From Phytohabitans aurantiacus (GTDB lineage Bacteria > Actinomycetota > Actinomycetes > Mycobacteriales > Micromonosporaceae): DNA of 64,000 nucleotides. Of this stretch, positions 57,754 to 64,000 are shown piece after piece. A model generated the notes under the pieces. The model searched no databases and was not told the DNA's origin. It was given only the letters and a program-made list of their open reading frames with translations. The DNA lies in the NCBI RefSeq assembly GCF_027923225.1, contig NZ_BSDI01000045.1:1-64000 (forward strand), given 5' to 3'. Made by a program: the position numbers and the translations under genes. Numbering within the stretch: the stretch's first letter is position 1; each line of letters begins with the position of its first letter.

Positions 57754-58497
57754 TCAGCGGCGGCGGTGGGCGCCGGGCGTCTCGCCGAAGGCTCGGCGGT
57801 AGGCGTCGATGAAGGCGCTGGCCGAGGACCAGCCGCAGCGGTGGGCGACCGTGGTGACGGGTTCGTTGTCGGCCAGCAGACGCAGCGCGTGGTAGAGGCG
57901 CAGCTGCGTACGCCACTGGGGAAACGTCATCCCGAGGTCGGCTCGGAACAGCCGGCTGAGCGTGCGTTCTCCGGCGCCCACCCGGCGGCCGAGCTCGGCG
58001 AGGGTGCCGCTGTCGGCGGGGTTCTGCCGCAGCAGGTCGCACACCGCCCGCACCCGGGGATCGGCCGGCGAGGGAAGCTGCAGGGGTTGTTGCGGAGAGG
58101 CGCGCAGCTGGTCGAGCAGGACCGCGCGCAGGCGGCGGCGTTCGGGACCGTCGTCGTCCGGGTCGCGGGTGCAGGCGAGGATCAGTTCGCGCAGCAGCGG
58201 GCTGACGCTCAGCACCACGGGAGTGTCGATGCCGAGCGGGTTGGCCGAGGTCGGCAGGCCGAGCAGGTGCAGCTCCAGGGTGCCGTGGGCGCGGTGGGCG
58301 TGCACGCAGCCGGCCGGTACCCAGATCGCGCGGGTGCCGGGCGCGACCCATGTGCCCGCGTCGGTCGTGACAGCCAGGACGCCAGAACCCGCGTAGACGA
58401 TCTGGTGGTCGTCGTGGTGGTGAGCCGTGATCAGCTCGCCGTGCGCCATGCGCTGGACCCGGGTGGGTGCCTGAAGCGCGTGGCGGATTTCCGGCAT
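57754..58497 (-). CDS. AraC-family regulator with cupin sensor domain
   Basis: A 247-residue regulator. The N-terminal cupin (GELITAHHHDDHQIVYAGSG, VAPGTRAIWVPAGCVHAHRA) has HHHDDHQ, typical of AraC/cupin proteins. The C-terminal AraC HTH pair reads SGTLAELGRRVGAGERTLSR and LFRADLGMTFPQWRTQLRLY, then VTTVAHRCGWSSASAFIDAY and RRAFGETPGAH. Divergent from an MFS exporter gene with a 54-nt gap, so it probably controls that transporter. Confidence 0.88.
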   Translation of the reverse strand: MPEIRHALQAPTRVQRMAHGELITAHHHDDHQIVYAGSGVLAVTTDAGTWVAPGTRAIWVPAGCVHAHRAHGTLELHLLGLPTSANPLGIDTPVVLSVSPLLRELILACTRDPDDDGPERRRLRAVLLDQLRASPQQPLQLPSPADPRVRAVCDLLRQNPADSGTLAELGRRVGAGERTLSRLFRADLGMTFPQWRTQLRLYHALRLLADNEPVTTVAHRCGWSSASAFIDAYRRAFGETPGAHRRR

Positions 58498-58551
58498 GAA
58501 TTGGCATGTTATCGGAAGCACGCCAGACCGGGCTCCGAACATGATCGGGAG

Positions 58552-59691
58552 ATGCCGTCTCGTTCCCGCGCCATCCCGTTGCTGGCCGTCGGCCACGCGT
58601 GCGTCGACGTCTACCAGGGTTCGGTGGCCGCTCTCGTGCCGTTCCTGGTCGCGCAACGCGGCTACAGCTACGCCGCCGCCGCGGGCATCGTGCTGGCCGC
58701 GTCGCTGCTCTCCTCGGTGGTGCAGCCGCTGTTCGGCGCGTTGACCGACCGGTGGCCGATGCCGTGGCTCCTGCCGGTGAGCGCCGTCGTAGCGGGGGCC
58801 GGCGTGGGTCTGGCCGGAGTCAGCGACGCCTACGGTCTGACCCTGGCCGCGGTCGCGGTATCCGGGATCGGCGTCGCCGCGTACCACCCGGAAGCCGCGC
58901 GAGTCGCCCGCGTCGCCGCCGGTCGCAGCCACCGGGCGATGAGCTGGTTCTCGCTGGGCGGCAACCTCGGCTTCGCCGCCGCCCCGTTGCTGGTCGGCGC
59001 CGTCGTCGCCACCGGCGGCCTGCGCGCCTCACCGCTGCTGGCGGTCCCGGCTCTGGCCGGAGCCGCGCTGTGCTTCGCGGCGCTGCGCGCGGCAAGAACC
59101 GCCGCCGCGACGGCTCCAGGAGGCACGACGGTCGAGGGGCGCGACGACAGCCGGTCGTTCCTGCTGCTGGCCGGCGCCGTGGTCTGCCGGTCGATCGTCT
59201 TCGCTGGCCTGAGCACCTTCGTGTCGCTGTTCGCGATCCACCGCGTCGGCGGCGGCGTGGCCACCGGCACGGCCGCGCTGTTCGTCCTCTACATCGGAGG
59301 CGCCATCGGCACCGTCGCCGGCGGCAGTCTGGCCACCCGATTCGGCCGCCTCCCGGTGATGCGCTGGTCGTACCTGTCGACCGCGATCGCCGTCGCCGGC
59401 ATCGTCCTGGTACCCGGCCCTGCGCTGTTCGCCTTCGTGGCACTGGTCTCGGCCGGCCTGTACGTGCCGTTCTCCCTGCACATCACGCTGGGCCAGGACT
59501 ACCTGCCGCGGCACGTGGGCACGGCCAGCGGCGTGACGCTGGGCCTCACCGTGAGCATCGGTGGGCTGGCCAGCCCGGCACTCGGCGCCCTGGCCGACAC
59601 CACGTCCCTGCGGGCGGCCCTGATCCCGCTGGCCGCGTTGCCAGCGCTCGGCTGGCTCCTGCTGCGCCCGTTGACCGAGCCGCGGGATTGA
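58552..59691 (+). CDS. MFS transporter (Fsr/fosmidomycin-resistance-like)
   Basis: A 379-residue major facilitator with 12 predicted helices. GHACVDVYQGSVAALVPFLV at the start (D in helix 1), QPLFGALTDRWPMPWLLPVS (the A-like loop) and GIGVAAYHPEAARVARVAAG (YHPE) are signatures of the fosmidomycin-resistance (Fsr) group of drug or sugar effluxers. In the second half, GTVAGGSLATRFGRLPVMRW repeats the loop motif. It starts close to the divergent AraC gene; a leader is barely possible, so it may be leaderless. Confidence 0.87.
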   Translation: MPSRSRAIPLLAVGHACVDVYQGSVAALVPFLVAQRGYSYAAAAGIVLAASLLSSVVQPLFGALTDRWPMPWLLPVSAVVAGAGVGLAGVSDAYGLTLAAVAVSGIGVAAYHPEAARVARVAAGRSHRAMSWFSLGGNLGFAAAPLLVGAVVATGGLRASPLLAVPALAGAALCFAALRAARTAAATAPGGTTVEGRDDSRSFLLLAGAVVCRSIVFAGLSTFVSLFAIHRVGGGVATGTAALFVLYIGGAIGTVAGGSLATRFGRLPVMRWSYLSTAIAVAGIVLVPGPALFAFVALVSAGLYVPFSLHITLGQDYLPRHVGTASGVTLGLTVSIGGLASPALGALADTTSLRAALIPLAALPALGWLLLRPLTEPRD

Positions 59692-59754
59692 TACGATAGT
59701 TGCGACATTCGGAGGCGGCGCCATGCATCAAGCGGATCACGCGGAGGCCGAGCG

Positions 59755-60120
59755 GTGATCGTCATTGACGCGGCCTCACCGACACCGCCGTACGAGCAGC
59801 TCCGGGTCCAGCTCGCCAGCCAGATCCACGACCGCTCGCTCGCCGTCGGCACGAGACTGCCCACGATCCGCCGGCTCGCGGCCGACCTCGGCCTCGCCGT
59901 GAACACCGTCGGCCGGGCATACCGCGAGCTCGAAGAAGCCGGCCTCATCGAGACCCGCGGACGCTCCGGATCCTTCGTCTCAGCCGCCGGCCAACACGCC
60001 CGCGAGCAGGCCCACCGCGCCGCCCGCGACTACGCGGCGGTCATCACCAGCCTCGGCATCGACCCGGCCGAGGCCATCCGCATCGTCGAGGCCGCCCTCG
60101 GCCACGCCTCGACACCATGA
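59755..60120 (+). CDS. GntR-family (YtrA subfamily) regulator
   Basis: A 121-residue GntR protein: PTPPYEQLRVQLASQIHDRS, LAVGTRLPTIRRLAADLGLA, VNTVGRAYRELEEAGLIETR and GRSGSFVSAAGQ form the winged helix. The short C-terminal helices (HAREQAHRAARDYAAVITSL) fit the small YtrA dimerisation type that normally regulates ABC transporter operons. No ABC genes adjoin it here. GTG start. Repeat copy D begins 7 nt after its stop. Confidence 0.87.
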   Translation: MIVIDAASPTPPYEQLRVQLASQIHDRSLAVGTRLPTIRRLAADLGLAVNTVGRAYRELEEAGLIETRGRSGSFVSAAGQHAREQAHRAARDYAAVITSLGIDPAEAIRIVEAALGHASTP

Positions 60121-60126
60121 GATTTT

Positions 60127-60186
60127 GAGCTACCGCGATGTCCGTCGTGCGCGAGACCGCTGCTCCCGCGGCCTCGTCCTCCGCGG
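60127..60186 (+). repeat. Dispersed structured repeat, copy D (left arm of inverted pair)
   Basis: GAGCTACCGCGATGTCCGTC, GTGCGCGAGACCGCTGCTCC, CGCGGCCTCGTCCTCCGCG. It forms a large inverted repeat with copy E, 47 bp away: the two arms agree at about 50 of 58 positions, so the transcript could fold into one long hairpin immediately after the gntR stop. Confidence 0.8.
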
Positions 60187-60233
60187 TCCCAAGCCCCGTC
60201 CACATCGGACGCCGCGCCGGATTGGTTGTGAGT

Positions 60234-60292
60234 CGCGAAGGGTGAGGCCGCGGGAGCGACGGTCTCGCACGCGACGGACATCGCGGTAGCTC
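60234..60292 (-). repeat. Dispersed structured repeat, copy E (right arm of inverted pair)
   Basis: Minus-strand copy: GAGCTACCGCGATGTCCGTC, GCGTGCGAGACCGTCGCTCC, CGCGGCCTCACCCTTCGCG. It shares the unusual GATGTCCGTCG variant with copy D, so the two were copied from one another. It ends 66 nt before the aldo/keto reductase start. Confidence 0.8.
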
Positions 60293-60358
60293 GAATCCAG
60301 GTCTGTCACTGTCTTTGATCGTGGCGACGGTCGAGGCGGCAGCGACTACGGTGGGGCT

Positions 60359-61408
60359 GTGGAATACAGGGCGTTGGGCCAGTCGGGCCTTCAGGTTTCG
60401 GTGCTGTCGATGGGCACGATGTCGTTCGGCGGCAAGGGCGTCTTCGCCAACGTCGGCACCACCGGCGTCGACGAGGCGCGGCGGCAGGTCGACCGCTGCG
60501 TCGAGGCCGGCATCAACCTCATCGACACCGCCGACGTGTACTCGGACGGCGCGTCCGAGGAGATCGTCGGCGAGGTGCTGCGCGGCCGCCGCGACGACCT
60601 GCTGCTCGCCACCAAGGTGCGCTTCTCGATGGGCCCCGGCCCCAACGACGCGGGCCTGTCCAGGCACCATATCGTCGCCGGCTGCGAGGCGAGCCTGCGG
60701 CGGCTCCAGACCGACCACATCGACCTGTACCAGTTGCACGAGTGGGACGGTCTGACCCCGCTGGAAGAGACGTTCGAGGCGCTGGACCTGCTGGTGCGGG
60801 CGGGCAAGGTGCGCTATGTCGGGCTGTCCAACTTCGCCGGCTGGCAGCTGATGAAGGCCATCGGCACGGCACAGCTCGGCGGCCTGCCCCGGCCGGTCAG
60901 CCAGCAGATCTACTACTCTTTGCAGGCGCGCGACGCGGAGTATGAGCTGATCCCGGCGGCGGTCGACCAGGGCCTCGGCGTGCTGGTGTGGAGCCCGCTC
61001 GCGGGTGGCCTGCTCTCGGGCAAGTACCGCCGCGACCAGGAGGCGCCCGCCGGCAGCCGCCAGCTCACCGACTGGGACGAGCCGCCCGTGTACGACCAGG
61101 AGAAGCTCTACGACACCGTCGAGGTCCTGGTGCAGGTCGGCGAGGCGCACGGCGTATCGGCCGCGCAGGTCGCTCTGGCCTGGCTGCTCGGCCGTCCCGC
61201 CGTGAGCACGGTGGTGGTCGGTGCCCGCACCAGCGAGCAGCTGGCCGACAACCTCGCGGCCGCCGACCTCGTGCTCACCGACGACGACCGGCGGCGCCTC
61301 GACAAGGTCAGCGCGCAGCCCCTGCTGTACCCGTACTGGCACCAGGCCAAGACCGCCAGCGACCGCCTCTCCCCCGCCGACCTCACCTTGCTCGGCCCCC
61401 ACCTATAA
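60359..61408 (+). CDS. Aldo/keto reductase
   Basis: A 349-residue AKR (potassium-channel beta/YghZ-like group). EYRALGQSGLQVSVLSMGTM opens the barrel; the catalytic tetrad residues are Asp in NLIDTADVYSDGASE, Tyr of the same motif (ADVYS), Lys in LLLATKVRFSMGPG and His in DLYQLHEWDGLTPLEE. The NADPH site includes YVGLSNFAGWQLMKA, WSPLAGGLLSGKYRRDQ and VVVGARTSEQLADNLAA. GTG start. The physiological substrate is unknown. It lies after the long inverted repeat pair. Confidence 0.9.
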   Translation: MEYRALGQSGLQVSVLSMGTMSFGGKGVFANVGTTGVDEARRQVDRCVEAGINLIDTADVYSDGASEEIVGEVLRGRRDDLLLATKVRFSMGPGPNDAGLSRHHIVAGCEASLRRLQTDHIDLYQLHEWDGLTPLEETFEALDLLVRAGKVRYVGLSNFAGWQLMKAIGTAQLGGLPRPVSQQIYYSLQARDAEYELIPAAVDQGLGVLVWSPLAGGLLSGKYRRDQEAPAGSRQLTDWDEPPVYDQEKLYDTVEVLVQVGEAHGVSAAQVALAWLLGRPAVSTVVVGARTSEQLADNLAAADLVLTDDDRRRLDKVSAQPLLYPYWHQAKTASDRLSPADLTLLGPHL

Positions 61409-61663
61409 CCCACCCCGCCCCGCCACCCAGGCGCCGCGCCCCACCGCGCTGCGGCGCCGGTCCGGCGCCGCGCCGGGCCGGCCTGGAGGCCGGACGCATG
61501 CGGAAAAGAGATCCAACCGCGTGCGTTCGCCCTTGATCGGCGCACAAGGCGTGGCGACACGCCGTCGCGGGCGGGCGGCGGCGTCGGGGGAAGAGGACGG
61601 GCGCGGCTGTGCGCGAACGACGGCAGATCCCTGACCTGGAACATCCGTTGAGAGCCCCGCGGG

Positions 61664-61720
61664 CGCGGAGGGTGAGGCCGCGGGAGCAGCGGTCTTGCGC
61701 ACGGCGGACGTCGCGGTAGC
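61664..61720 (-). repeat. Dispersed structured repeat, copy F
   Basis: Minus-strand core copy starting about 5 nt after the ion-channel stop codon: GGGCTACCGCGACGTCCGCC, then GCTGCTCCCGCGGCCTCACC and CTCCGCG. The remaining gap back to 61409 is G+C-rich and shows no gene I can support. Confidence 0.72.
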
Positions 61721-61724
61721 CCGG

Positions 61725-62564
61725 TTAGTGCTTTTCTTCGCGGTCGATGCGTAGCTCGCGTTCGAGTTTGGTGACGAGGGCGCGGAGGTCGTCGAGGTGC
61801 TGGCTGATCATGATGCGGTCGATCTCGTCGGGGATGCCGTCGTGGTCTTCGTCGGCGGCGATCCGCTCGGTCATCTCCAGGCGGCGGGCCTCCTCCATGG
61901 AGTTGACGATGACGGCGATCAGGATGTTCAGCAGGAGGTTCGCGGTGATCAGCACGTAGCTGACGTAGTACACGAGGGTCCAGGGCGAGACCTGCAAGCC
62001 CTGGTCGATCAGGTCGGGCAGCGTCTCCAGGGACAGCAGGACGAACAGCGTCAGCACCGCGCGCCCGATCGTGCCGTACTCGTCCGGGTACCGCTCGCCG
62101 AAGATGAGCCACCCCGCCATCCCGTACACGTACAGCGTCACCATGGCGAGGGCGAGGAAGCCGCCCACGCCGGGCAGGCTGCGCAGGAGCGCCGCCACGA
62201 TCGTACGCAGGCCGGGTGAGAAGCGTACGAGTCGCACCACGCGCGCGATCCGGATGATGCGCAGCACGGGTGACTCGCCGTGCAGGCCGGGGATGAAGGC
62301 GGCGGCGATCACCACGAAGTCGAAGACGTTCCAGCCGTGCTTGAAGAAGTCCTGGGGGCGGCGGCCGTGCGCCATGATGCGGATGGCGATCTCGGCGACG
62401 AACACGCCACGGAATGTCCACTCCAGACCGTGCAGCAGGGGGCGGGCGGAGCCGAGGTGCTCGTACGTCTCGATGCCCAGCACGATCGCGTTCGCGACGA
62501 TGGCGAAGACGATGGCCACCTCGAAGATCCGCGACTCGGTAATCCTTCGGCATCGATCGACCAT
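61725..62564 (-). CDS. Voltage-gated ion channel (BacNav-like) with EF-hand
   Basis: A 279-residue single-domain six-helix channel. S1-S3: RIFEVAIVFAIVANAIVLGI through WNVFDFVVIAAAFIP. S4 carries the voltage-sensing Arg ladder in LRIIRIARVVRLVRFSPGLR. The pore loop is LTLFVLLSLETLPDLIDQGL, where NaChBac has TLESW, so selectivity may differ. S6 is ANLLLNILIAVIVNSMEEAR. The cytosolic tail holds an EF-hand-like DEDHDGIPDEIDR and a coiled coil (DLRALVTKLERELRI), as expected for tetramer assembly. Repeat copy F follows the stop. Confidence 0.85.
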   Translation of the reverse strand: MVDRCRRITESRIFEVAIVFAIVANAIVLGIETYEHLGSARPLLHGLEWTFRGVFVAEIAIRIMAHGRRPQDFFKHGWNVFDFVVIAAAFIPGLHGESPVLRIIRIARVVRLVRFSPGLRTIVAALLRSLPGVGGFLALAMVTLYVYGMAGWLIFGERYPDEYGTIGRAVLTLFVLLSLETLPDLIDQGLQVSPWTLVYYVSYVLITANLLLNILIAVIVNSMEEARRLEMTERIAADEDHDGIPDEIDRIMISQHLDDLRALVTKLERELRIDREEKH

Positions 62565-62679
62565 CGCGCCAGCGTACGGCAGCCCACTTCGTCACCAATC
62601 CGATTGCGTCAGCCGGTCTCGCCGCGCCTGGCCCGCACCTCCGCGGCCCGGCATCGGCGGCTGCCGGTAAGTTCGCGAC

Positions 62680-63717
62680 GTGGACGGTTCTTCGCCGGTT
62701 GGCACCGGTCGTAGCGCGTATGAGATCTTCTGTGCCGCACCAGGACGTATGCGGTCCGCCGTGGAGTGTGAGCAGTGGGCGGCCCAGCATCCCGGCGACC
62801 CGGACGAGCCGCGCGCGTTGCTGGACGCGGGTTGGCTCATCGCCCGCGGCAGCGGCGGTGGTGGCGGCGAGCGGGCGCTGGAGTTGTTCCGCCGGGCGGT
62901 GGGCTTCGGTGGTGAGACCGGCCGGGACGCTCAGGTCGGCATCGTCGAGCAGCTGTACGAGCTGGGGCGTGCGCAGGAAGCCGACGAGGCCCAGCGGTCG
63001 CTGCGGGCGGAACTCGACGACCAACCCGGCGGCGTCGGCGACCTTCGGGTCTTCAATGACATGGCGGAGATGCTGATCGATGCCGAGCACGACGATCTGG
63101 CCCTCGAATGGTGCCAGGCAGGCCTCGATCGGGCGGACGAAGCCGGCGATGACCCCCAGGTCGAGCCCTACCGACGTGAGCTGCTCATCACCCAGCGCAT
63201 CCTGCTGGAAGGTCCGGACGCGGATCTCGACGATGACGCGATCGACAATGAGTCACTCGCGCAGGCTATGAAGCTGATAGACCAAGCGCTGAACCGCCTG
63301 CCGCCGGGCCGAGCGCTCGATGTGCCCCGCGACGGGTCGGCATTCAACGGGATCGTCCTGCGCTGGGCGCGAGAGGACTTCACCGCGGCCCGATCTCGCT
63401 ACCCCAGGTCGACTGAACACTACGGCGACGACTACGACGCTTACACCACGCTGATCCAGCGGGAGGCCCGCAGCTACCGCGATGCCGGCGCGGCCCAGGT
63501 GCACCTGGTCACCGGAAGCCTCGACGGCTACGAGGCGTATGCCCTACGGGAGGGCCTCGACCCGGCCGCCCAGGCTACCCGCCAAGGCTACGGCCGGTGG
63601 TGCGTCGCGACACGCCCTGATCGGGTGCGGTCGTGGCCACCCGATCGCAACGGCGCCTGCTGGTGTGATTCTGGGCGTAAGTACAAGAAATGCTGCGGTA
63701 CGCCAGCGAAGAACTGA
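62680..63717 (+). CDS. TPR-like protein with C-terminal SEC-C zinc motif
   Basis: A 345-residue soluble protein. An N-terminal segment with a Cys (AYEIFCAAPGRM) precedes a helical-repeat region (GERALELFRRAVGFGGETGR, QVGIVEQLYELGRAQEADEA, DDLALEWCQAGLDRADEAGD). The last 20 residues, NGACWCDSGRKYKKCCG, match SEC-C (CxCxSGxKxKxCC), a zinc motif used for protein binding as at the SecA C-terminus. Function unknown; scaffold or chaperone-related role inferred. GTG start; divergent from the ion-channel gene. Confidence 0.83.
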   Translation: MDGSSPVGTGRSAYEIFCAAPGRMRSAVECEQWAAQHPGDPDEPRALLDAGWLIARGSGGGGGERALELFRRAVGFGGETGRDAQVGIVEQLYELGRAQEADEAQRSLRAELDDQPGGVGDLRVFNDMAEMLIDAEHDDLALEWCQAGLDRADEAGDDPQVEPYRRELLITQRILLEGPDADLDDDAIDNESLAQAMKLIDQALNRLPPGRALDVPRDGSAFNGIVLRWAREDFTAARSRYPRSTEHYGDDYDAYTTLIQREARSYRDAGAAQVHLVTGSLDGYEAYALREGLDPAAQATRQGYGRWCVATRPDRVRSWPPDRNGACWCDSGRKYKKCCGTPAKN

Positions 63718-63737
63718 CATTGGCGGGACGTAGCCTG

Positions 63738-64000
63738 GTGGACGTGCTGATCCACGTCGAGCACCCCGTGCACGGCCGCCGCTGGGTGGTCCGCCGCGAC
63801 GGCCAGTTGCTCGCCCTCGACCAGACCCTCGCCGGACTGCTGGCGCTGCCGCTCGCTGAGGCGCGCGCCGTCTACGAGGCGGCCGCCGCGCCCGCCGACG
63901 CCGCAGGCACGGTGCTCGCGCCCGTCGACGAGCAGGAGGTGTGGGCCGCGGGCGTGACGTACCAGCGCAGCCGGGAGGGGCGGCGCGAAGAGTCCGAGCC
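63738..64000 (+). CDS. Fumarylacetoacetate hydrolase family protein, N-terminal fragment
   Basis: The first 87 codons of an FAH-family enzyme running off the right edge. VLIHVEHPVHGRRWVVRRDG is a short N-terminal strand domain; LAPVDEQEVWAAGVTYQRSR then EGRREESE is the conserved entry to the FAH catalytic domain (metal-dependent C-C hydrolases and sugar-acid dehydratases). The VTYQRSRE wording resembles the dehydratase-like subgroup acting on 2-keto-3-deoxy sugar acids, which would suit a pectin degrader, but the active site lies outside the window. GTG start. Confidence 0.75.
   Translation, partial: MDVLIHVEHPVHGRRWVVRRDGQLLALDQTLAGLLALPLAEARAVYEAAAAPADAAGTVLAPVDEQEVWAAGVTYQRSREGRREESE

Overview
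The window is chromosomal DNA from a high-G+C actinomycete, most likely a filamentous soil genus near the Micromonosporaceae. The evidence is codon use that is nearly all G/C at third positions, many GTG starts, a mycothiol-dependent formaldehyde dehydrogenase, an orphan GlnR regulator, a LAL-type LuxR regulator, DUF222/HNH and BP74-type proteins, and many one-component regulators beside their targets. No rRNA, tRNA or CRISPR array was seen. The genus is an inference.

Layout. 1-6.6 kb: small regulator/enzyme pairs (serine hydrolase/TetR, hemerythrin/LysR, SDR/TetR, PadR/membrane protein), three with clear palindromic operators. 6.7-12.7 kb: glnR, a 945-residue LAL regulator, a secreted discoidin-domain protein and a damaged DUF6928 gene. 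12.7-20.3 kb: metabolic genes, including ligK-ligJ (lower protocatechuate/gallate 4,5-cleavage) and the mycothiol formaldehyde operon (mscR plus MBL hydrolase). 20.4-22.2 kb: a sigma factor with a membrane-anchored partner.

23-32 kb is a rhamnogalacturonan (pectin) degradation locus: five consecutive secreted proteins, each with an N-terminal CBM35 joined to a different catalytic domain (PL11 lyase, PQQ-type sugar dehydrogenase, CE12 esterase, CE2-like esterase, second CE12-like esterase). Promoter and LacI-type operator sequences lie in front. A second pectin unit at 45.8-49.7 kb pairs a Tat-exported PL26-type exo-rhamnogalacturonan lyase with a divergent LacI repressor and two matching operators.

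32-42 kb holds PaaX, an NTF2-like protein, an FHA/kinase pair, a lipoprotein, an aldehyde dehydrogenase, an ABC exporter and a two-component system. KstR-like sites precede the NTF2-like and aldehyde dehydrogenase genes. 43-46 kb has a decayed PobA-like hydroxylase and an unusual fused methyltransferase. 49.6-52.3 kb is a compact, overlapping vanHAX set (D-Ala-D-Lac type glycopeptide resistance) without vanRS. 53-64 kb has a reductase remnant, an epimerase whose stop codon is the target site of a 163-bp MITE, a DUF222/HNH gene, hydrolase and transporter genes, a voltage-gated ion channel with an EF-hand and the start of an FAH-family gene.

The least explained feature is a dispersed structured repeat of about 58 bp (six copies at five loci, once as a head-to-head inverted pair). 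At four of the five loci a copy starts within 3 to 64 nt after a stop codon.
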